From assembly GCA_964547995.1 (NCBI GenBank), contig CAZJRB010000096.1, positions 1-29,685 of the forward strand: DNA of 29,685 bases, read 5' to 3'. This document shows, in pieces, positions 24,102-29,685 of the stretch. A program made the translations under genes and the position numbers. The stretch is from CAZJRB01 sp964547995. GTDB lineage: Bacteria; Planctomycetota; Planctomycetia; Pirellulales; Thermoguttaceae. How positions within the stretch are numbered: position 1 is the first letter of the stretch; the number at the start of each line of letters is the position of its first letter. A model generated the notes under the pieces. That model saw only the letters and a list, made by a program, of their open reading frames with translations. It had not been told where the DNA came from and ran no database searches.

Positions 24102-25292
24102 TCATTCCTGAATCTTTCTGTAATCGGATTCGAGCACGTACTCCCACATATCGGCGGCGTTATCCGTTCCGCGATAACCCAGGTAATACAGGTCGCCGTC
24201 CTTTCGCTTCAGGATTTCTCCGTAGCCGGAATCATTGAAGTAAGCATCGCCGTCAACCGGCTTCATCTTCCATGTCTCGCCACAATCTTCCGTGTACCAC
24301 AGGCCATTGCGTTGCTTGTGCTCCAGAATGCGGTCGCGGCCGGTCAGATAGATCCGCCCCGGCTCCTCGGGAAACTTCGTCAGCTTCGGCTGCTGAACCA
24401 CGTGGACGTACTTCGTGATGTCGGTCATCGGACCCCACGTCTTGCCACGATCGCGGCTGATGCGCATCTTCGTGGTTCTCTCGTTGCCGGAGCGACAGAC
24501 GACCATGATCGTATTCTCATCAACGCAGACAACGCCGGTTTCGTTGACGCCGTCATCGGGGTCACCTGCCTTCACGGCCCTCTTGGCATACTCGGAAACC
24601 ATCTTCCACGTATGGCCGTTGTCGTCCGACCGGTACAACACTCCCCAGGGCGGCCAGGGTCTGTGGTACGTTGTAATGTAAATGGAACCGCCTTCGACCG
24701 TTTTGCCGAGCGAAAAAAGAGCAAACGGTGCACCGGGCGGCACACCGTCCACTCCGATAAGGCCGGGTATCCCCGGCGCGGGCCCTTCGAATTTCCAGGA
24801 GGCGCCGTTGTCTGTGCTTCGCCACTGACGCGTTTGGTAATTCTGGAGCTTCTTTCCGGGGACGTGTTCACAGCTATCGGAAACATACAACAGATCGCCG
24901 TTCGGGCATGTCAGTACTCCGCCGTCATTCGGCTCGATTCGTTCGTTTTCCCCGCGCAGCGGCGCGCCCTCGACCGGCGTGCCGTCGGGCAGGCAGTTGG
25001 GCTTGCTCCAGGTGCGGCCTTCGTCATCGGACGTGTGGACCACGACGTGCCGCGGCACGCTTCGAGCATGCTTGGCCGCCAGCGTGTAGGTGGCGATCCA
25101 TCGGCCGGTCTTCGTCTTCGTCAGCGAGCCGCGCGCGGCCCAGTCCAGTCCCTTCGGATCGGCCTTGAAGACCAGCTTGCGGCTCTTGACCTTCATCTCC
25201 GGCGCGGTGTCGTCGGGCACTTCGGCCGCGCAGAGCGTTGCCGCGCCCGCAAGGAACGCCGCCAGAGTGATCATTGCCATTCTCTTCGTCAT
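24102..25292 (-). CDS. Secreted BNR/sialidase-superfamily protein, paralogue B
   Basis: A 396-residue exported propeller protein with a signal peptide (TKRMAMITLAAFLAGAATLCA) and Asp boxes TSDDEGRTWS, STDNGASWK, SDDNGHTWK, SRDRGKTWG and TEDCGETWK. The start at 25292 has GGGAG 6 nt upstream and overlaps the stop of the chimeric sialidase (ATGA). It is the close relative of the protein at 17835-18977. DNA for residues around WIATYTLAAKH and LVFKADPKGLDW differs by about one base over some 100 bp, whereas the middle third is divergent and longer here (PGLIGVDGVPPGAPFALFS insert). As in its paralogue, YRIP and the tyrosine nucleophile cannot be found, so the activity is open. Confidence 0.85.
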   Translation of the reverse strand: MTKRMAMITLAAFLAGAATLCAAEVPDDTAPEMKVKSRKLVFKADPKGLDWAARGSLTKTKTGRWIATYTLAAKHARSVPRHVVVHTSDDEGRTWSKPNCLPDGTPVEGAPLRGENERIEPNDGGVLTCPNGDLLYVSDSCEHVPGKKLQNYQTRQWRSTDNGASWKFEGPAPGIPGLIGVDGVPPGAPFALFSLGKTVEGGSIYITTYHRPWPPWGVLYRSDDNGHTWKMVSEYAKRAVKAGDPDDGVNETGVVCVDENTIMVVCRSGNERTTKMRISRDRGKTWGPMTDITKYVHVVQQPKLTKFPEEPGRIYLTGRDRILEHKQRNGLWYTEDCGETWKMKPVDGDAYFNDSGYGEILKRKDGDLYYLGYRGTDNAADMWEYVLESDYRKIQE

Positions 25293-26383
25293 GTGAGTCT
25301 CCCTTCATTTCCACCATGTACTGATCGGTCCGTTCGATTGTATCGTTGTCGGAGCATGGTCTTCAACGGCAGGATTTCGATGTCCTTGCGGCGGCTTGCG
25401 GGTAGAACTTCTTCGACGACGATCCGTCCGCCCTCGACGCGGCCGGCGACGGTGGTTCGATCGGGCCCGTGGAGGAACAGGTGGTCGAACGGGAAGCAGA
25501 CGTACATCTGCGGGAAGCACATGTTGTGGTTCTCGAAGACCCACTCCCACGATTCGGCGGCGACGAGACGGCGCTGGCGAGCGGATTCGCTGCGCATGTT
25601 GAACAGGACGCTGCCGTCGCTCCGTTCCACCGCGGTGGTTTCGCTCGGATAGACGGCCTTGACCCCGGCGACGATCTGGTCATTGCGGGCGACGAAATCA
25701 CCCCGGCGCCACGTGCCGCCGCGATCATCGCTGTAGATCAGCGCCACGTCCGACGGGCGGTGTCCGCGGTGCTTGGGTCCGAACTCGCCTTGGCCTCCGT
25801 TGGAGAGCCAGACCGGAACGATCATCCGGCCGTTACGCAACTGCAAGCCGTGTCCGCAGCCGTTGGCACAGACGACCCAAGGGTAATCGGACTTGAACGC
25901 ATGAAAGACCTCGGTGATTTCGGTCGGCTTGCTCCAGGTCGCGCCGTCGTCGTCGCTGTGAAGCGTGAACGCGCGGGCGTAGTCATGATGGAACACCGCC
26001 ACGATCCGGCCGCTGTCCCGGTCCGGGATCATCACGAAGTTGCTCACCGGTCCCTTGCCGTAGGTGGTGTGGTCCACCAGTTTGACGATCGGGCCGAACG
26101 TCTTGCCGCCATCGGTGCTGCGGCGCATCAGCACATCGTTGAAGTCGTAGTCGCCGCCGCGCCCGGGGCGGGCTTCCGTGGTGACCAGCACGACATCACT
26201 CTTGGTGACGGTGATGCCGGGAATCCGACAAGTCCAATAGCCGTTGGTGCGGGCTTCGAAAAGGTCCTGCTTTTCGAGCAAAGAGCCAGGCGGTTCGGCG
26301 GCGAGCGAACCGGCGAAGACCGGCAGGACCATCGCCGCGGCGGCGAGGATCGAACAGGCTGGGCGGTTCCAATGAGTTTTCAT
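25289..26383 (-). CDS. Chimeric sialidase: catalytic N-terminal two-thirds joined to an unrelated C-terminus
   Basis: A signal peptide (1-29) leads to a GH33-type propeller: R53 in CRIPG, an aspartate near residue 78-80, Asp boxes STDGGKTFG, SDDDGATWS and SDDRGGTWR, E248 in PSETTAVE, and R264 in NMRSES. After RRLVA (about residue 275), where a sialidase should continue with its last blades, the third arginine and the tyrosine nucleophile, the sequence turns into SWEWVFENHNMCFPQMYVC and GRIVVEEVLP, which I do not recognise and which looks like the end of another protein. Without the tyrosine the enzyme should be inactive as a retaining sialidase. GGAGG lies 5 nt before the ATG. The stop overlaps the next start (ATGA), so the chimera remains coupled. 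Confidence 0.75.
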   Translation of the reverse strand: MKTHWNRPACSILAAAAMVLPVFAGSLAAEPPGSLLEKQDLFEARTNGYWTCRIPGITVTKSDVVLVTTEARPGRGGDYDFNDVLMRRSTDGGKTFGPIVKLVDHTTYGKGPVSNFVMIPDRDSGRIVAVFHHDYARAFTLHSDDDGATWSKPTEITEVFHAFKSDYPWVVCANGCGHGLQLRNGRMIVPVWLSNGGQGEFGPKHRGHRPSDVALIYSDDRGGTWRRGDFVARNDQIVAGVKAVYPSETTAVERSDGSVLFNMRSESARQRRLVAAESWEWVFENHNMCFPQMYVCFPFDHLFLHGPDRTTVAGRVEGGRIVVEEVLPASRRKDIEILPLKTMLRQRYNRTDRSVHGGNEGRLT

Positions 26384-26417
26384 GCTTTCCTCCGTTGGTG
26401 TTTTTCCCTTTTCAGTT

Positions 26418-26639
26418 TCAGCAAAACGACCCGTATTTTAAGGCCGCGTCGCGGTTCGACATGACGTCGGCGCCCAAGCGGCGCAGCGCCGCGACCGGCT
26501 CCGGCACATCGGCCCAGTCCGCAGGCAGCCTGCCGGCATCGCGGTTCACGTGGAACCATTGCCAGATGTTGGGCACGAACGGCACGCGATCGGCCCGCTC
26601 GCCAGCCAGCGTGGCCAGCAATCGCTCTTTCCCGGTCAT
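26418..26639 (-). pseudogene. N-terminal fragment of a URO-D superfamily gene
   Basis: A very good ribosome binding site (GGAGGTG, 6 nt before the ATG at 26639) starts a 73-residue frame, TGKERLLATLAGERADRVPF…, then EPVAALRRLGADVMSNRDAAL and a stop. This is the N-terminal part of a URO-D-like protein; full members have 340-380 residues and no continuation is seen downstream, where the sialidase start follows within 35 bp. It is the first frame behind copy 2 of the conserved upstream element. Its intact start and position suggest a deletion that kept the transcription and translation signals for the genes below. Confidence 0.75.
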
Positions 26640-26692
26640 GTTAGCCACCTCCCCGTGACAACCTCTTGGCAAGTACAGTGTGACAGCCAAAA

Positions 26693-26808
26693 AAGGCTAC
26701 ACAACATCGAGTCTTGTGTCTTTTCTATTTGCGCAAAAATATTTGCGCATTTGGAACACGCTATGGATGCGTATTCAAACGCGTGCTACTCTATCGTCTG
26801 AGCGCCAG
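26693..26808 (-). promoter_or_regulatory. 116-bp conserved upstream element, copy 2, in the divergent regulator intergenic region
   Basis: Ungapped match to 14935-15050 (4 of 116 positions differ; the 75 bp nearest the minus-strand gene are identical). It ends 54 nt before the ATG at 26639 and lies about 120 bp upstream of the plus-strand regulator start at 26930. The direct repeat TATTTGCGCA is at 26726-26735 and 26740-26749. It is placed to serve both divergent genes and is a plausible binding site for the regulator next to it. Confidence 0.7.
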
Positions 26809-26929
26809 CGTGTTTGGGAGGTGCCCTGGCACCTACGGCATCAACTGCCCAAGATCAGCACCTTCTCGGAACGACGCCGTAACAGAAGGTCCATGGTGAA
26901 GTTCCAGACGGAGGAACGGAGCGACGACC

Positions 26930-28081
26930 ATGCAGCGTCGAAAACTGGGGGTGTACATCCCACGAATGGACGACAACTGCCAGCGGATCATGCGCGGTGT
27001 GGTGCGCCACCTCCACGAGCAAGGCGGCTGGGAGTTGATCACGCACGAGGCCATGCCGTGGATGCCTTGGGAGACGCTACGACGTTTCCGCGGGGATGGC
27101 ATGATTGCCGTGGTTTTCACGACGGAGGAGTACCGGGCCTTGCAGCGGCGCCGCATGCCGTGCGTGAACGTCTGTGCCCGTTGTGAGACACCGCGCCTGG
27201 CATCGGTCTATTCGGACAACCCGCAGATCGGACGACTGGCGGCGACGACGCTTTGGGAACAGGGACTTCGTCATTTCGCCTTCGTGGGGCGACCGGGTTT
27301 CTATCACGACCTCGCCCGGGGCGCGGGATTTCAGGAAGAACTCCAGGCCCGGATGGCCGATTGCGCATGGATCGAGGTCGAGGCGGCAACCGATCACCTG
27401 GATGACAAGGTGGATATGAGCAAGATCATGGGGCAGTTGCGTCGGTTGCCTCGCCCGGTTGGCATCTTCGCCGCGCACGACCACCTGGGTTGCCACGTGC
27501 TGACCGCCTGTCGGCGCGTGGGTATTAACGTGCCGCACGAGGCAGCCGTGCTCGGCGTGAACGACTTCACGCTGATGTGTGAGACGGCCCAGCCACCGCT
27601 CTCGAGCATTCGCCAGCAGGCCGAGCGGACCGGCTATGAGGCGGCACAGCTCTTGACGGATATTGTCGAAGGCCGAGCGGCTCGGCAAACCCAGCTCCTC
27701 CTGCCGCCCGGCGAGGTGATCCATCGGCGATCGACCGAGACGTTGGCGCTGGATGATCCGGAGATGCGGGAAGCCGTGCTGTACATCCGCAATCACCTCG
27801 CGGAGGCGATCTCGATCGAAGACGTTGCCCAGCACCTGGCGATGTCACGGCGGGGGTTGGACAAGCGGTTTTTGGCGGCGGTGGGACATACACCCGGCGA
27901 AGAACTGCGGCGAGTTCGGCTGCGGCGCGGCGCGGAGTTGCTTTCCCAAACCAAGTTGAGCATAACCGAGATCAGCGCGCGGTGCGGATTCGCCGCCACC
28001 AGTAGCTTTGATCGGGCTTTTCGAGAAATGATGGAGATGACGCCCCGCGAGTACCGGAGCACCCATCGCGCCGAGATTTGA
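26930..28081 (+). CDS. XylR-type transcriptional regulator (LacI-like sensor domain plus AraC HTH)
   Basis: A 383-residue regulator. Residues about 5-270 are a periplasmic-binding-protein-type sugar-sensing domain without an N-terminal HTH (LGVYIPR at the start; PVGIFAAHDHLGCHVL and AVLGVNDFTLMCETAQPPLSSI near its end). Residues about 278-378 form the AraC DNA-binding domain with two helix-turn-helices, SIEDVAQHLAMSRRGLDKRF (295-314) and SITEISARCGFAATSSFDRAF (about 344-364), then MTPREYR. The domain order is that of E. coli XylR and many PVC regulators. The ATG has a GGAG site 8 nt upstream. It is divergent from block B and adjacent to the conserved 116-bp element, so it is the natural candidate to control both copies; the ligand could be sialic acid or a breakdown product. 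Confidence 0.92.
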   Translation: MQRRKLGVYIPRMDDNCQRIMRGVVRHLHEQGGWELITHEAMPWMPWETLRRFRGDGMIAVVFTTEEYRALQRRRMPCVNVCARCETPRLASVYSDNPQIGRLAATTLWEQGLRHFAFVGRPGFYHDLARGAGFQEELQARMADCAWIEVEAATDHLDDKVDMSKIMGQLRRLPRPVGIFAAHDHLGCHVLTACRRVGINVPHEAAVLGVNDFTLMCETAQPPLSSIRQQAERTGYEAAQLLTDIVEGRAARQTQLLLPPGEVIHRRSTETLALDDPEMREAVLYIRNHLAEAISIEDVAQHLAMSRRGLDKRFLAAVGHTPGEELRRVRLRRGAELLSQTKLSITEISARCGFAATSSFDRAFREMMEMTPREYRSTHRAEI

Positions 28082-28099
28082 CCGAAAAGGAACTCCTGA

Positions 28100-29629
28100 A
28101 TGAATCCACTACACAACAACGAAGTCACCCGGCGCCGTTTCATCGGTGCAGCCGCCGGCGCCGCCGGTTGGACAGCCACATTCCCGTCGTCCGCAAGCCA
28201 GGCTCGCCCCGGCTCCCTGAAGTTCTCCTGCGATGCGCCCGTGGTCGACGCGTACGACGTCGTCGTGTGCGGCGGCGGACCTTCCGGTTGCGCCGCCGCC
28301 CTGGCGGCTCGCCGCGAGGGCCTCAAAGTCCTGCTGGTGGAAGGTCACTCGCAGCTTGGGGGCATGGCCACCTCCGGCCTGGTCTCGCACTGGCTGGGCG
28401 GGCGGACGCAAGACGGTGATTGGGTCGTCGGCGGGATCTTCAAGACGCTCGTGGAAGAAGCCGCGTCACGCGGCTTCGCCAAGATGCCGCAATGGACGGA
28501 GGATAAGGTGTATCAGCCGCACGGCTGGCTGCCTTGGTTCATCCACGGCATTCCACTGGATCCCTTCGCCATGGCCCATTTCCTGGATGAGAAGCTGCTG
28601 ACGGCCGGAATCGACTTGCTGCTGGAAACGCGGGTAATCGCTGCCGAGGTACTTAACGGCCGGATCACCCACGTTTTGACTCAGAACAAGAGCGGGCTGG
28701 CTGCCGTGCCCGCCGCTGCGGTGATCGACGCCACCGGCGATGCGGACGTGGCAGCCTTGAGCGGCTGCGAGTTGCAGGTGGGCCGCGAAGCGGATGGCCT
28801 GATGACACCGGCGTCCCTGACCTTCCATTTGTATAGCGTGGATCATCAGGCGCTGGGGGATGCCATCGAGAGCGGCAGGACTCCGAAGTTTCGCGAGAAG
28901 ATCAAGCAACTCCGTCAAGCGGGCGAATGGCCGTTTCCCTATGACATCTTCATCAGCGTCCAGCTTGTGCAGCAGGACGTGGCCATGATCAACACGATGC
29001 GCCTGCCGGGCGTGAACGGCATTGATGGCCGCTCGCGGACAAAAGGGCTGGTTGAAGGCAGAAAAGAGGCGTTCGCGCTATTGCGGATCTTCCGCAAGCA
29101 TTTTCCCGGTTTTCAAAAAGCCGAGATGAAAGCCGTCGCCTCCTTGTTGGGAATCCGGGAAACCCGGCGGATCAAGGGCGATTTCAGTTTGCGCGTGGCC
29201 GATTTGCGAGACGGGCCGGAGCTGCCGGACACGGTCGGCTTCAGCATGTACGGCTGGGACCTGCCCGACCCGCACAAGCCCAGCGTCCAACCGTTGGTGG
29301 ATGAGTCCACGGGCAAATACATCAACAAAGTACAGAAGGCGTTGAGCACGCCCATTCCGTATCGCATCATGGTGCCCCGTCCCGTCACGAACCTGCTCTG
29401 TCCGGGGCGCGCGGTCAGCGTAGAACGCGACGTGTTGGGGCCGCTGCGCGTGATGGCGCCTTGCATGGCCATGGGCGAGGCCTGCGGCACGGCCGCGGCG
29501 CAGATGGTGCGCGACAGGATTTCGGCGGCAGAAGTATCTGTGTCCCGCCTGAGAACTCGGCTGCGCGAGGTTGGCGCAATTGTGGACCGGCAGGCATTGC
29601 CGGTGATTCCGCCGCGACAGGACCCATAA
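28100..29629 (+). CDS. Tat-exported FAD-dependent oxidoreductase
   Basis: A 509-residue flavoprotein. The N-terminus has a twin-arginine signal (VTRRRFIGAAAGAAG), pointing to folded export with its cofactor. The dinucleotide-binding loop is YDVVVCGGGPSGCAAALAAR (G58-x-G-x-x-G63), followed by VLLVEGHSQLGGMATSGL. The C-terminal FAD contact is MGEACGTAAAQ. The pattern with MATSGL and NLLCPGRAVSVERDVLGPLRVMAPCMAMGEA is that of the FAD_oxidored family (PF12831), frequent in PVC carbohydrate loci. The substrate is unknown; oxidation of a released sugar is a guess. AAGGA precedes the ATG by 8 nt, and the gene is 18 nt downstream of the regulator, probably in one transcript. Confidence 0.9.
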   Translation: MNPLHNNEVTRRRFIGAAAGAAGWTATFPSSASQARPGSLKFSCDAPVVDAYDVVVCGGGPSGCAAALAARREGLKVLLVEGHSQLGGMATSGLVSHWLGGRTQDGDWVVGGIFKTLVEEAASRGFAKMPQWTEDKVYQPHGWLPWFIHGIPLDPFAMAHFLDEKLLTAGIDLLLETRVIAAEVLNGRITHVLTQNKSGLAAVPAAAVIDATGDADVAALSGCELQVGREADGLMTPASLTFHLYSVDHQALGDAIESGRTPKFREKIKQLRQAGEWPFPYDIFISVQLVQQDVAMINTMRLPGVNGIDGRSRTKGLVEGRKEAFALLRIFRKHFPGFQKAEMKAVASLLGIRETRRIKGDFSLRVADLRDGPELPDTVGFSMYGWDLPDPHKPSVQPLVDESTGKYINKVQKALSTPIPYRIMVPRPVTNLLCPGRAVSVERDVLGPLRVMAPCMAMGEACGTAAAQMVRDRISAAEVSVSRLRTRLREVGAIVDRQALPVIPPRQDP

Positions 29630-29659
29630 CGAAATCAAGCCAACCACCACTGGAACACC

Positions 29660-29685
29660 ATGAACCGCCATCAATTTCAGGAATG
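29660..29685 (+). CDS. Possible start of a further plus-strand gene, cut by the window end
   Basis: An ATG at 29660 opens MNRHQFQE and runs off the window, 30 nt after the oxidoreductase stop. The only ribosome-binding-like sequence is a weak TGGA. It could be the next gene of the regulator-oxidoreductase transcript, but eight codons do not allow a firm call. Confidence 0.3.

Noticed and set aside
24312..25652. A 446-codon open frame on the plus strand
   Set aside because: It runs antisense through two minus-strand genes with good motifs and has no ribosome binding site or recognisable domain.

Overview
This window looks like a carbohydrate-scavenging island of a PVC-type bacterium, most likely a planctomycete or a relative such as Lentisphaerae or Hydrogenedentes. 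The pointers are many secreted BNR/sialidase-fold proteins, FG-GAP and F5/8 domains, a c-type-cytochrome/TolB protein resembling the hydrazine-synthase-alpha superfamily, URO-D paralogues next to sugar genes, a XylR-type regulator and a decayed IS66-like transposase. The phylum is an inference from gene content. Nearly all genes lie on the minus strand, and most start codons have a clear Shine-Dalgarno site.

Right part (26.9-29.6 kb, plus strand): a XylR/AraC-type regulator, then a Tat-exported FAD oxidoreductase. The regulator is divergent from the minus-strand genes. The space between holds one copy of a 116-bp element that also lies at 14935-15050. Both copies end exactly 54 nt upstream of a minus-strand ATG.

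Minus-strand block B (26.6 down to 15.1 kb): a URO-D gene fragment, a chimeric truncated sialidase, a BNR protein, a GH32 fructanase-type enzyme, a large F5/8-TolB-dihaem protein, a second BNR protein paralogous to the first, a five-bladed-propeller glycosidase-like protein, a frameshifted sialidase and a secreted-gene fragment interrupted by a REP-like hairpin.

Minus-strand block A (14.9 down to 4.7 kb) is a tightly packed putative sialic-acid operon with several 4-nt overlaps. It runs: truncated sialidase, URO-D protein, intact GH33 sialidase, two more URO-D proteins, two DHDPS-fold aldolases (one a good N-acetylneuraminate lyase) and a NanM-like mutarotase fused to an SSS symporter. The sialidases would release sialic acid outside the cytoplasm, the fusion would epimerise and import it, and NanA would cleave it to ManNAc and pyruvate. 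NanK, NanE, NagA and NagB are not in the window. The role of the URO-D proteins is unknown; two of the three full-length ones carry a Cys-pair motif like that of zinc/corrinoid methyltransferases.

Left part (0.2-4.6 kb): a CBM-like protein, a convergent secreted metallophosphoesterase, an IS66 transposase remnant and an FG-GAP protein. I recognise nothing in bases 1-223.

The island shows much decay and rearrangement: at least four gene fragments, chimeric genes, a tandemly repeated start codon and mosaic duplicates.
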